A stretch of 64,000 bases of DNA from Bacteroidota bacterium (GTDB lineage: Bacteria; Bacteroidota; Ignavibacteria; Ignavibacteriales; Melioribacteraceae), in contig JAKAEE010000005.1 of the NCBI GenBank assembly GCA_021820065.1, forward strand, positions 1 through 64,000, given 5' to 3'. Shown piece after piece: positions 41,072 to 51,100 of this stretch; positions within the stretch are counted from its first letter, which is position 1; each line of letters begins with the position of its first letter. The notes beneath the pieces were generated by a model. That model searched no databases. It saw only the letters and a program-made list of their open reading frames with translations, and was not told the DNA's origin. The position numbers and the translations under genes are program-made.

Positions 41072-41862
41072 GCTTCCTTCAAAAAATATTGGATGTGAAG
41101 AAAGAGGAAGTCTCAGAACTGCGCCGCAAATTCACGCGCGGGAGTTTTCGCAGCATTGAAATGTTTGGCAAGAGAAGACTCGGCTTGGAAACCGCACTGA
41201 GCGATAAAACAAAAATCAACATCATCGCGGAGATAAAAAAGGCGAGTCCTTCCAAAGGAATTTTGAAAAACGATTTTGATCATACTGCGATCGCGAAAAG
41301 TTATTTGAAATGCGAAGCCGACGCAACATCAGTTTTGACTGACAAACAATTTTTTCAAGGGGATATTTCATTCTTAAAAGACATAGCCAAAATTAAAACT
41401 GTTCCGCTGCTTAGAAAAGATTTTATTATAGATGAGTTTCAGATTCTTGAAGCGAAAGCAAACGGTGCCGATGCAGTTTTACTGATCGCGGAGGCATTGT
41501 CTGCTCAACAAATTGATGAACTAACCGAAGCGGCTAAAGCAAACGATCTGGAAGTTTTGCTCGAACTTCATTCGGAGAAGCAGCTTGATAAAATTGATTT
41601 TGCACGGAACAAGATCATCGGCATTAACAATCGCGACCTGGAAACTTTTAACGTTAATATCAGAACGACCGAAGAAATTGCGAAACAACTTCCTAATGAT
41701 GTTTTGATTGTCTCCGAGAGCGGCATTAATTCAGAAGTAGTGCTGGGTCAACTTAAAAAAATAAATGTGAATGCTGTCCTCGTCGGCGAACATTTTATGA
41801 AGTCGGATAATATTGAAAAGTCTCTCAAAGAATTTGCCGGATGGTGCAAATATGAAAGTTAA
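41068..41862 (+). CDS. trpC: Indole-3-glycerol phosphate synthase
   Basis: The start is ATG 41068, which overlaps the trpD stop by 4 bases (ATGA); a longer frame extends back into trpD. 264 residues of TIM barrel: IIAEIKKASPSKG (catalytic Lys/Glu region), SVLTDKQFFQGDISFL, LLRKDFIIDEFQILEA, GINNRDLETFNV, and VSESGI at the C-terminal phosphate site. It converts CdRP to indole-3-glycerol phosphate. It overlaps trpF by 11 bases. Confidence 0.96.
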   Translation: MSFLQKILDVKKEEVSELRRKFTRGSFRSIEMFGKRRLGLETALSDKTKINIIAEIKKASPSKGILKNDFDHTAIAKSYLKCEADATSVLTDKQFFQGDISFLKDIAKIKTVPLLRKDFIIDEFQILEAKANGADAVLLIAEALSAQQIDELTEAAKANDLEVLLELHSEKQLDKIDFARNKIIGINNRDLETFNVNIRTTEEIAKQLPNDVLIVSESGINSEVVLGQLKKINVNAVLVGEHFMKSDNIEKSLKEFAGWCKYES

Positions 41863-42472
41863 GATTTGCGGAATCACCAACATCGAAGATGCATTGCTGT
41901 GTTGTGAATACGGCGCAGACGCAGTCGGATTCATCTTCTATGAAAAGAGCAAGCGCCACGTTTCGTTTGATCAAGCCGAATTAATTTCGAAACAACTGCC
42001 GCCTTTTATTTTCAAAGTTGGCGTGTTTGTAAACGAAGTGGCGGAAAAAGTTAATCGAGCGGCTAAACAGATTGGATTAAACGCAATTCAGCTTCACGGA
42101 GACGAATTACCGGAGTACATCGAAAGAATAAATTATCCGGTCATCAAATCGTTCCGCATCGATGAAACCTTTGATTGGAAAACAATCGACACATTTGAGA
42201 ATTGTGATATTCTGTTCGATACATTTTCAAGCGATCAAATGGGCGGAACTGGAAAATCATTTGATTGGAATTTGATCCCGGAGAAGTTAAGAAGCAGAGT
42301 AATTCTCTCCGGCGGAATTACAATCGATAAGCTGGATTTCATTTTCAGCGAAATCAAACCAGCTGCGATTGACCTTTCGTCATCGCTGGAATCATTGCCG
42401 GGTAAGAAAGACATACAAAAAGTAATCGAATTTCTAAAACTATTTAACGAACTAAGGAGTAATCAATGCTGA
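41852..42472 (+). CDS. trpF: Phosphoribosylanthranilate isomerase
   Basis: The start is ATG 41852, which gives the standard N-terminus MKVKICGITNIEDA; a longer frame begins inside trpC. 206 residues. Catalytic Cys in KICGIT, GFIFYEKSKRHVS, and the Asp in LFDTFSSDQMGGTGKSFDW. The C-terminal phosphate site is present (ILSGGIT, IDLSSSLES). It overlaps trpC by 11 bases and aroF by 7 bases. Confidence 0.95.
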   Translation: MKVKICGITNIEDALLCCEYGADAVGFIFYEKSKRHVSFDQAELISKQLPPFIFKVGVFVNEVAEKVNRAAKQIGLNAIQLHGDELPEYIERINYPVIKSFRIDETFDWKTIDTFENCDILFDTFSSDQMGGTGKSFDWNLIPEKLRSRVILSGGITIDKLDFIFSEIKPAAIDLSSSLESLPGKKDIQKVIEFLKLFNELRSNQC

Positions 42473-43506
42473 TTATTATGGGACTCGAGTCGCCTCGAGA
42501 AGATATAAATAGGGTAAAGGAAAAAATTATTGAGCTTAGCTGCACACCGCACGAAATTCCGGGCAGTTCAAAACTCGCAATCGGAATTACCGGCGCAACT
42601 CATTTGCTGAAGGAAGAAGATTTCCAGATGATGCACTCGGTGCAGGAAGTGGTTCGCGTCACGAAAAAATTTAAGCTCGTCAGCCGGCAAATGAAGAGCA
42701 ACGACACAATAATTGATTTCGGCGGACCTACAGTAGGCGGCAAAGAACTTTTTGTTATTGCCGGACCGTGTTCCGTTGAGAACCGTGAACAGACGTTTGA
42801 GATTGCAGGACAGTTGAAAGAGATGGGAATCAATTTCTTCCGTGCCGGCGCTTACAAACCGCGCTCAAGTCCGTACACGTTTCAAGGACTGAAAGAAAAA
42901 GGTTTGGAAATTCTTGACGAGGTAAAACGAAAATTTGGTCTTAAGATAGTTACCGAGGTGATGAACTCTCAATCACTTCAGTCGGTTTGTGAAGTCGCGG
43001 ATATTATCCAGATTGGCGCGCGCAACATGCAGAATTATTCTTTGCTGGAAGAAATTGGCGCGACTCAAAAACCGGTTCTGCTGAAACGCGGAATGTCTGC
43101 CACCGTTGAAGATCTTCTTCTCAGCGCCGAGTACATTGCAGCGCAAAGCAACTATAATATTATTTTGTGCGAAAGAGGAATTAGAACGTTTGAGACTTCA
43201 ACACGCAACACTCTGGACCTGAACGCGATTCCGGTGATCAAGCAGTGGTCGCATTTGCCCGTCATTGTTGATCCGTCCCATGGTGTTGGTATTTGGGATA
43301 AGGTTCCGCAGATGTCGATGGCGGCAATCGCATGCGGCGCTGATGGTTTGATGATTGAAGTTCACAACGATCCCGAGAATGCCTTGTCGGACGGATATCA
43401 ATCGTTAACGCCGAAAAAATTTAAGGAGCTGTTGAACAAATTGAATGAACTGGCTCCAATTGTAAATAAGGAAATGAAGTTATATGAAAACGCAAACAGC
43501 TTATAA
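42466..43506 (+). CDS. aroF: DAHP synthase (3-deoxy-7-phosphoheptulonate synthase), KDO8PS-like type with N-terminal domain
   Basis: 346 residues. The first 75 form a ferredoxin-like regulatory domain ([16 protein letters not shown]), as in Thermotoga-type enzymes. The catalytic barrel has [83 protein letters not shown] and VDPSHGVG. It condenses PEP and erythrose 4-phosphate, the first shikimate step. Its place between trpF and trpB couples the pathway entry to tryptophan supply; the regulatory domain may bind Trp or another aromatic end product. It overlaps trpB by 23 bases. Confidence 0.95.
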   Translation: MLIIMGLESPREDINRVKEKIIELSCTPHEIPGSSKLAIGITGATHLLKEEDFQMMHSVQEVVRVTKKFKLVSRQMKSNDTIIDFGGPTVGGKELFVIAGPCSVENREQTFEIAGQLKEMGINFFRAGAYKPRSSPYTFQGLKEKGLEILDEVKRKFGLKIVTEVMNSQSLQSVCEVADIIQIGARNMQNYSLLEEIGATQKPVLLKRGMSATVEDLLLSAEYIAAQSNYNIILCERGIRTFETSTRNTLDLNAIPVIKQWSHLPVIVDPSHGVGIWDKVPQMSMAAIACGADGLMIEVHNDPENALSDGYQSLTPKKFKELLNKLNELAPIVNKEMKLYENANSL

Positions 43507-44695
43507 TTTTCCGGACGCCAAAGGAAAGTTCGGTATTTACGGCGGTAAGTTCGTACCGGAAACTTTGATCTCGGCACTCACTGAATTGGAAAAACTTTAT
43601 CGAGAGGCAAGACACGACAAAGAATTTCAAGACGAACTTGATTCGCTGCAGAGAGAATACAACGGAAGACCGACGCCGCTCACTTTTGCAAAACGTTTAA
43701 CCGATCATTATGGCAAAGCAAAAATATATTTGAAGCGGGAAGATTTGTGTCACACCGGCGCGCATAAATTAAATAACGCACTCGGACAAATTCTTCTCGC
43801 GAAGAAACTCGGCAAAACAAGAATCATCGCAGAGACCGGAGCTGGTCAGCACGGCGTTGCAACTGCAACTGTTTGTGCAAAGTTCGGTTTGAAATGTGTT
43901 GTGTATATGGGCGAAGTTGATATAGAACGGCAGAAGTTAAATGTCTTCAGAATGAAAATGCTCGGCGCAGAAGTCGTTCCGGTTAAATCGGGCAGCAGAA
44001 CATTGAAAGACGCGACGAGCGAAGCAATACGTGATTGGGTTACAAATGTATCGGACACACATTACATAATCGGTTCTGTCGTCGGTCCGCATCCGTATCC
44101 AATGATTGTTCGCGATTTTCAATCTGTTATTGGAAATGAAACAAAAGATCAACTGAGAAATTCTGAAAACCAATTACCGGATTATATCGTCGCATGTGTC
44201 GGCGGCGGCTCAAATGCGATAGGAATATTTTATCCTTTCATTAACGATAAAAACGTAAAACTAATTGGAGTAGAAGCTGCGGGATACGGAATTGATTCGG
44301 GGAAACATTGCGCAACATTAACATTAGGTCAGCCGGGCGTTTTTCAAGGAATGAAAACGTATCTTCTGCAAGATGCAAATGGACAGATATCAGAAGTGCA
44401 TTCTATTTCAGCCGGACTTGATTATCCCGGTGTTGGACCCGAGCACAGTCTGCTTAAAGATATTGAACGCGTGCGATACGAGTCGGTGACGGATAATGAA
44501 GCACTCGATGCAACGCTGTTGCTTTCTAAACTTGAAGGGATTCTTTCGGCGCTTGAAACTGCGCATGCGATTGCATACTTGAACAAGCTAATGCCGACAA
44601 CAAACAAAGATGAAATTGTCGTCGTGAATATCAGCGGCAGAGGCGACAAGGACTTGAATACAATTATCAGTCAAATCGGGGAGAAAGTTTTATGA
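43484..44695 (+). CDS. trpB: Tryptophan synthase beta chain
   Basis: 403 residues. PLP lysine in [43 protein letters not shown], the glycine loop [10 protein letters not shown], and [13 protein letters not shown] with [16 protein letters not shown]. It makes tryptophan from indole and serine. It overlaps aroF by 23 bases and trpA by 4. Confidence 0.97.
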   Translation: MKTQTAYNFPDAKGKFGIYGGKFVPETLISALTELEKLYREARHDKEFQDELDSLQREYNGRPTPLTFAKRLTDHYGKAKIYLKREDLCHTGAHKLNNALGQILLAKKLGKTRIIAETGAGQHGVATATVCAKFGLKCVVYMGEVDIERQKLNVFRMKMLGAEVVPVKSGSRTLKDATSEAIRDWVTNVSDTHYIIGSVVGPHPYPMIVRDFQSVIGNETKDQLRNSENQLPDYIVACVGGGSNAIGIFYPFINDKNVKLIGVEAAGYGIDSGKHCATLTLGQPGVFQGMKTYLLQDANGQISEVHSISAGLDYPGVGPEHSLLKDIERVRYESVTDNEALDATLLLSKLEGILSALETAHAIAYLNKLMPTTNKDEIVVVNISGRGDKDLNTIISQIGEKVL

Positions 44696-45495
44696 AGAAA
44701 ATTTCAGAACACATTGAACAAATAAATAAGTCGGGCAGAAAAGCGCTTTCTATTTTTCTCACTGCGGGATTTCCGACAAAAGAAAATTTTGTTGAGCTGG
44801 CAACAACAGTTCTGGAAAACGGCGCAGATATGTTGGAAATCGGAATTCCATTTTCCGATCCGCTGGCAGATGGACAGATCATTCAATCATCATCACAAGC
44901 AGCGCTTGAAAATGGAGTTACACTTAAAGATGTTTTTCATTATTGCGAGAAGATAAGTGCCAAGATAGACAAATCCCGCTTTTTGCGGGATAAACCGTTG
45001 ATATTGATGGGCTATGCAAATCCAATTCTAAAATACGGTATCAAAAATTTTTGTACTGATGCCGAATCTTCCGGCGTTTCCGGTTTAATTGTGCCGGATG
45101 TTCCGCTGGAAGAATATGAATCATTCTACAACAGTGATTTTAAGAGTTTGGAAAAAATTCTTTTAACCACACCAACTTCTTCCGATGAACGAATAAAAGA
45201 AATTGATCAAAGAAGCGAAGGATTTGTTTACTGTGTGAGTGTTACCGGAACAACCGGGATCAAAAATAAATTTGATGAAAACGTTCTGAAGAATTTGGAA
45301 CGAACATATACAATCGTTAAGAAAAACAAGATGCTTATCGGCTTTGGAATTTCAAACGCACAGAACGTTAAAACGTTTGCGCCTTATTGCGATGGTGTAA
45401 TCGTCGGCAGCGCAGTCATTAAAAAGATTAGCGAAGCAAAAACAATTTCCGAAATCGGTGGGTTTATAAAAGAATTAAGCGATGCTTGCGTTTAG
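44692..45495 (+). CDS. trpA: Tryptophan synthase alpha chain
   Basis: 267 residues. Catalytic Glu in [15 protein letters not shown], catalytic Asp in [28 protein letters not shown], and [10 protein letters not shown]. It cleaves indole-3-glycerol phosphate and channels indole to TrpB. It is the last gene of the operon, and its stop is 42 bases from the convergent barrel gene. Confidence 0.97.
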   Translation: MKKISEHIEQINKSGRKALSIFLTAGFPTKENFVELATTVLENGADMLEIGIPFSDPLADGQIIQSSSQAALENGVTLKDVFHYCEKISAKIDKSRFLRDKPLILMGYANPILKYGIKNFCTDAESSGVSGLIVPDVPLEEYESFYNSDFKSLEKILLTTPTSSDERIKEIDQRSEGFVYCVSVTGTTGIKNKFDENVLKNLERTYTIVKKNKMLIGFGISNAQNVKTFAPYCDGVIVGSAVIKKISEAKTISEIGGFIKELSDACV

Positions 45496-45537
45496 CCGGA
45501 ATTGATTCGAGAAACCACGTCTTTATTGACGAAGAAT

Positions 45538-46821
45538 CTAAAATCCAACCCCAATTCCAATCGTTGCGAAATATGATGAGAAGTCATTGTAGTCATCATT
45601 GGATTGGTTCCGCAAGAAACCGCTGGTCAATGTGATGTCAAAACCAAAATCATTTCCCAAATCAAAATATCTGGAGAGATTTATTTCTACGTAGGAATGT
45701 ATGTCATAACGGTTGCCGTCAATTTGGTTACCGGCAAGATCCAGCGCCGGCGCCGTATATTTTTTGTACTGAAGCAGTCCATTTACGGTAAGCTTCATTC
45801 CAATCGGTAAAGATTGAGCGAACTTAACGGCGGCTTCGGGTCCTTCGTAAGAAAAAAAGTCGTTGTAAATATCTTCAGAAAGAAATGAAGTGTTAACGTA
45901 TTGAGTAAGATATCTGTTTTGAGAACGAATGTTATATCGATAAAGAGCGTTTGCCTGGAATGAATTATTTGTCCACTCCTTTTTTGCATAAATACCGAAC
46001 GCAATTTGATACGTACCGTTGGATTGAGGAGTGATTAAAATCTTTTTGTTTGACGCAACCTTTGAACCCGGCTTCCCTTTGCCTTGAGATTTTGAATTGG
46101 AATTTCTTACTTGTTCGTACTTGGTGGTGTCGTAATAAGTTTGAGTGTAGTACTTGAACCCGCCGCTCAAATTAATACCGTAGTTCATTCCCGAGCCCGT
46201 TGTTTTTCCAGCCTCAATCGAAAGCAGGTCGGTTAAGTTTGAAAGGTCTTCTATATTAGAATAGTTTCGCAGCGAAAGCGAATTTGAAATTGTGAAATTA
46301 AAATCCGGATTTGTGACATGTTTATAAATAGAATTAAACGAGAGACCGTAATTGTCGAAATCTTTATGCGCATCTTTATCGAGCCGCGAATTTAGAGTTA
46401 CGCCGAAAAGCATTGTGTTACGAACTTCATCTGAATTATTTTCTTCTTGCAGCGAATCTGTTTCGGTCGAATCCTCTTCGTCGGTAGATGAATTGCTGAT
46501 CTGGGAATTAGAAAGTTGTTTATCAAAATTAAGCTGGTAATTTGCGCTTAGTGAGTGTTCATAAAAATTTCTGTCGGTAAACTGATTGAACAACATCAAT
46601 CCGCTCACGTAAGAAAAATTCAACTGCGATTTCGGAAATTCTTTGTTGTATTTCAGCTCGAAGTAAGTCTGTTTAGTTTGATCGCCGACCGTTTGGTAAT
46701 TGTTTAAAGGATTTTTGTTGTACCCGGCAGTTATGGAGCCGTAGCCTTCAAATTGAGCGAATGACAAAGACATTAATGCCGTCATAAGAATCAATACAGC
46801 TTCAAAAAATATTTTTTTCAA
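45538..46821 (-). CDS. Outer-membrane beta-barrel protein, probable polysaccharide export or porin
   Basis: The start is put at TTG 46821, because AAGGA lies 6 bases upstream and the product then has a clean signal peptide (MKKIFFEAVLILMTALMSLS followed by FAQ). In-frame ATGs further upstream give no signal peptide. 427 residues, alternating aromatic beta strands ending in a terminal Phe (ATIGIGVGF), the outer-membrane insertion signal. A Ser/Glu/Asp-rich loop follows LSNSQISNSS. No family recognised. It is the last gene of an exopolysaccharide-like operon, 61 bases after the GT2 synthase, so export across the outer membrane is a reasonable role. Confidence 0.75.
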   Translation of the reverse strand: MKKIFFEAVLILMTALMSLSFAQFEGYGSITAGYNKNPLNNYQTVGDQTKQTYFELKYNKEFPKSQLNFSYVSGLMLFNQFTDRNFYEHSLSANYQLNFDKQLSNSQISNSSTDEEDSTETDSLQEENNSDEVRNTMLFGVTLNSRLDKDAHKDFDNYGLSFNSIYKHVTNPDFNFTISNSLSLRNYSNIEDLSNLTDLLSIEAGKTTGSGMNYGINLSGGFKYYTQTYYDTTKYEQVRNSNSKSQGKGKPGSKVASNKKILITPQSNGTYQIAFGIYAKKEWTNNSFQANALYRYNIRSQNRYLTQYVNTSFLSEDIYNDFFSYEGPEAAVKFAQSLPIGMKLTVNGLLQYKKYTAPALDLAGNQIDGNRYDIHSYVEINLSRYFDLGNDFGFDITLTSGFLRNQSNDDYNDFSSYFATIGIGVGF

Positions 46822-46882
46822 TTCTAATCCTTCCCTGTTATCAATTAAATTCATTCGTTTATCCGCGCGCGAAATATAACTT

Positions 46883-48160
46883 TTATGGTTTACTGTTAGT
46901 TTGATCCAAGTCAAAGCGGACGGTTTTTGCCCAAGTCCGTTTTTCCTTTTTGATGTAATCCGAATAGGCGGCTTTGAGAACAATATAAATCCAGAGCTGG
47001 CAGTAAGAAAAGTACATGATGATAATCAACCATATTTTTGAGGCGCTGTCTTCACGATCGAACGAAATTGCGAGGGTAATTTCAAAAATGAAAAGTATGA
47101 AAGCCATTATCCAAACAAAGGTGTATGGACCCGGTAACGACATGCTAACCAAGTTTAGCGCGCTTATGATAAAGAGAAAATCGGAAATTACAATTGCCGC
47201 GAAGAAAAGATAATAGAGCGCAAGAGTGTAAAGCAGATCGAAAGCTAAGCGGCGGTTTTTAAACTTCGGAATGTCCTTGAAGAATTTTGCGATTACATAA
47301 TTGTTTCCGCGCACCCAGCGCATCCGCTGCTTAATCCAGACTTTCCAACTCTCCGGTTCCTGCTCGTAAGTGATTGCGTACGGAATGAATTTTATTTTGT
47401 AACCTTCTTCGTAAATTCTAATGCTCAGTTCCGAATCTTCGGTGAGTGCTTCTTCGTCCCAGCCGTTTAATTTTTCGATCAGCCAAGTCCACATAACAAA
47501 GTTAGTTCCCGGAAGCGTTGAAATGTTGTGCATCTGCCATCTTCCGGCTTGAAGCATCGATTGAAAGCTGAGCGTTTCTATGTTAATAAACTTGGTAAGA
47601 AAATTTCTGTTTTTGTTTACCGTTCGGAATTTCCCGATGACGGCGCCCAATTCTTTGTGAAGAAGCAGTTGGGCAACTAGATAACGAAGCGAATTTTCAT
47701 CCGGCGTGTTATCCGCGTCGTATATCGCAATAACTTCACCTTTGGCGGCGCGCCTTCCGATATTGAGCGTTCTCGATTTTCCTTTGCCGCCTTCACCTTC
47801 CGGAATGTCAAACAATTCAACACGAGAATCCAGCTGCGAGTAGCTTTGAATAATTTCTTTTGTCTTGTCGGTAGAGCCGTCGTTGATTACCAATATTTGC
47901 AATTTGTCTTTCGGATAAACCAATTTCATCATCGATTCAATCGTCTTGCCGATCACTTTTTCTTCGTTATGAGCCGGGATCAGAATTGAACATGTCGGGT
48001 ACTCGAAATTCATTTCATCAACTTCTTTTTTCTCTTTCATGGATTTGATGAAGTTGATATAGCCATACACGGTCAATGCAAACTGATAGGCAATCATGAA
48101 CCAAATCACGATTACGGCGATGACAAAAAGAAAACTAAGATCAATTTCTAGTACGGACAT
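46883..48160 (-). CDS. Membrane GT2 glycosyltransferase (PgaC/IcaA-like synthase)
   Basis: 425 residues. One N-terminal membrane segment, then a GT-A domain: CSILIPAHNEEKVI, VINDGSTDKTKE, the DxD-containing YDADNTPDENSL, TEDSELSIRIYEEG (acceptor TED) and IKQRMRWVRGNN (QxxRW). Three or more C-terminal membrane helices follow. This is the processive polysaccharide synthase layout of PgaC, IcaA and hyaluronan synthase. It is preceded by the deacetylase-like giant gene by 5 bases and UDP-GlcNAc 2-epimerase before that, so the substrate may be UDP-GlcNAc or UDP-ManNAc. Confidence 0.9.
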   Translation of the reverse strand: MSVLEIDLSFLFVIAVIVIWFMIAYQFALTVYGYINFIKSMKEKKEVDEMNFEYPTCSILIPAHNEEKVIGKTIESMMKLVYPKDKLQILVINDGSTDKTKEIIQSYSQLDSRVELFDIPEGEGGKGKSRTLNIGRRAAKGEVIAIYDADNTPDENSLRYLVAQLLLHKELGAVIGKFRTVNKNRNFLTKFINIETLSFQSMLQAGRWQMHNISTLPGTNFVMWTWLIEKLNGWDEEALTEDSELSIRIYEEGYKIKFIPYAITYEQEPESWKVWIKQRMRWVRGNNYVIAKFFKDIPKFKNRRLAFDLLYTLALYYLFFAAIVISDFLFIISALNLVSMSLPGPYTFVWIMAFILFIFEITLAISFDREDSASKIWLIIIMYFSYCQLWIYIVLKAAYSDYIKKEKRTWAKTVRFDLDQTNSKP

Positions 48161-48165
48161 AGGCG

Positions 48166-51100
48166 TTAAGCAGTTGAATATTTTTTTCTGATTAATTTTA
48201 GAGAAAGATACATGACGAACAATAATGCCACAGCCAGCGTTCCGAAAATTGCAATTCCGGTAGATGACCAGAGCGAGGTCAGATTCACTCCGTAGGAAAA
48301 CGCATCGCCGGCAATTAGTTCAACGTAATGTTTTCCCGGCGGAAGAAAAATACTATAGCAGTCGTTACCTTTCATTACAACGAACTTGTATTCGGAATTA
48401 TCAATCTTAACGGAAGTGGGTTCCTTGTTCAACGAAATAAGTGTTCTACAATCCGACTCATAAACAAATTTCAAATCTTTCATGCCGTGTGATACCGAAA
48501 GTAAATTTGCCGTGCAAGAAAGTATGTTGGTCTGAAGCTCGTGCGTTGAAAAAGAAGTTATATTCTGTTCGAAGAAAGTAACCGTGTGATTTCCTGCCGG
48601 AACCAAAAATAAATTTTGACGATACGGTGCAACGGGATATCCGTCAATGTTCAGCACTTTAATTTCTTTTGGAAGTTCAATCGAGAACGCGGTTGGAGAA
48701 CTAAATCGATAACCGTTATCCAAACGCTGATAATTAACATTCACCGATGCGGCGTAAGGGAAGAACGACATGTCCTGCGGATTCACACTCGACTCAGAAT
48801 AAATTGTGAACCGTGGAGCGCCGATGGAAGCGGCATTTATCAGATGATAACTTTCCGTTCCGGTTTGAATGAGTGTTGGGAACGGCGTTATAACATTTTC
48901 TTTTCGAAAACTTAGAATGTTAAGATCGAGCAGCAGCTTGGCGTTGCCGCCGAGAAGCGACGCATAATATTTCCCGATGTTGATATAACGCAGCGGGTCG
49001 GTTGACCAAAGATGTTCGGGGTCTTCAACCTGTAATGTAAAATTAAATTTCTTTTGAAGCGCGATGATACTCTTCATATCCACGCCGATGTATTCGCGCA
49101 ATTCCGGCGAGCCGAAACTATCCATTGCAGTTACAATAACCTCGAAACCGTTTTTCTTTTGTGCAATTTGTTGGAAAGTCGAAAGCAAAGTTTCATAAAC
49201 CGAATTCAATTCGTTCACCCGGAATTCCGTTATGCTGTTTTGCACAAAAGAATTATTCTTCCAATAAAACGTTGAAGCCGGATCGAATATTTTTCCCAAA
49301 TCGATTCCGTACTTTTTCATCACTTCAGCTTTTGCCGATGGATGCATTGGTGTAAAAAGGTTAGGATTCTTAAATCCTTCGGCGGCTTCAAAATAAAGTT
49401 CGGCTAAATTCACGCCGTCCCAATCGTAGCTTTCAAGAAATTTCTTGAATTCATAATTCATTGCCGCAATGCATTTGGGATCGGTGAGCGATACCGGATA
49501 TCTCCACGAAGGTCTCACGTCCTGACCGAGATAATTTTTCTCGCGCCATTCGGGATGTTCGTTCCAAAATTTTTGACTTACTTGCGGAGGTTCAAGCCAT
49601 GCATAAACCAGAATACCGTTTGCGTGAGCCAGATCAATCAAGCGTTTGTAATCGTAAGTGTATTTCGGATATTCATGCCAGCCCGCCGCGTGAATAACTC
49701 TTATTCCTTCCTTTACCCATTGCTTTACAAGGTTCTCAACGCTGAATGTCCGGCGGAAACCGGGATCAAAATAAACTTCCAAATTATCTCTGCGAACGAA
49801 CGGACGTAAATGGAAATATCTTTTTACATATTCTATTAAGTATGGATAAAGACTGTATCCTTCCTGTGTATAAGGATCGAATCGGGAATTGATAAAAATT
49901 AGTTTTCCTTTGGAAATTTTTCTGCCGATCAAGATCGGCATGTGAGTGAATTCATCGTAACAAAAAGTTTCGTCCTTGTCGTCGGTTTCAATTTTGTTAA
50001 CAAGTTCAGAATAGCGCCAGGCGATCGGCTCTTCGGAGTAAAACTTATCGCGTATTCTGTTAACTCGTATTCGTGTCTTCGAAAAACTAAGATTAAATAA
50101 TTTTGCAAGATCGCTTTTGGTGTCGGTTACAATATTTCCGCCTTCTTCAACAAATTTATAAATAGCGCCGTAATCTTTGTCCTTAAGCGAATCGGTGAAA
50201 GCATACGGAACGATAAGGAGGTTATGATCCTTCAGATCGATTTTTTGCCCGACGAAAATCGTATCGACGTTGATGTTAACGCTCCGGAAAACCGATGCGA
50301 GTGAAGCTTGATCGTTAAAAGCGGCGCCCTTTGCAAAATGATTCCATAGAATAATTGGTCGCGCTTCCTTCCAGTCTTCATCTGAAACAAAAACGTTCTG
50401 ATAAAATTTTTCTGCCGATGCCGTGATCTTTTCTAAAAACGTTAGCTCCCGTTCGTGAAATTCGGTTGGTTCGGCGCGGTATAACTCTCCCGGTTCCAGC
50501 GTAACGTTTTTTGTTATTTGTCCGCTGATTCTTTTTTCCGAATAAGTTTTGTTTTTTATTTCGCCGTTTCTGTTGTAGTAAGCTTCGGCAAGAAATTGAT
50601 CGTCCAAAGTAAGAGTGTAACTTTGAGAACCGGTAAGAATTATTCTGTCTTTTGTTTTTACCCAGTTTGTTTCGTCCTGAAGATCAATGTAGGTATAGCC
50701 CAGAGCTTTAATGCCGTCAACTAGAGTGCTCAGCAGATCCAAGTCGAGAAATTCGTGAAAGAAACATGCGGCAAAACCATCGCGGACGTTGAGATTTGTC
50801 TTAGCGCCTTTAATAATATTCTGAACGGCGGCTCGGCTTACATTCTTGTCGTCATCAAGCGGAACATATCCCAAATTTTCCGGATAAATTTTTTGTCCGA
50901 ACAAATCGTTATTGATGATGTAAGGGAAGTATTGGCTGTGTTCAAAGTCTTCAACCGCAAGACGTTGTTCCATTGCCGAACTGAAATATTTTGAAACTGT
51001 CCGGTAAAGTTTGAACGAAGCGGTGTAGTGCGGTGTCTCCCATGCAATCGGGTACAAACCGTTCTTCATTAATTCTTGAAGACCGGTTTCAATCTTGCTG

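Noticed and set aside
45496..45537. GATTC...CGTC-loop-GACG...GAATC hairpin after trpA as an operon terminator
   Set aside because: Only 4-5 base helices interrupted by mismatches and no T-run.
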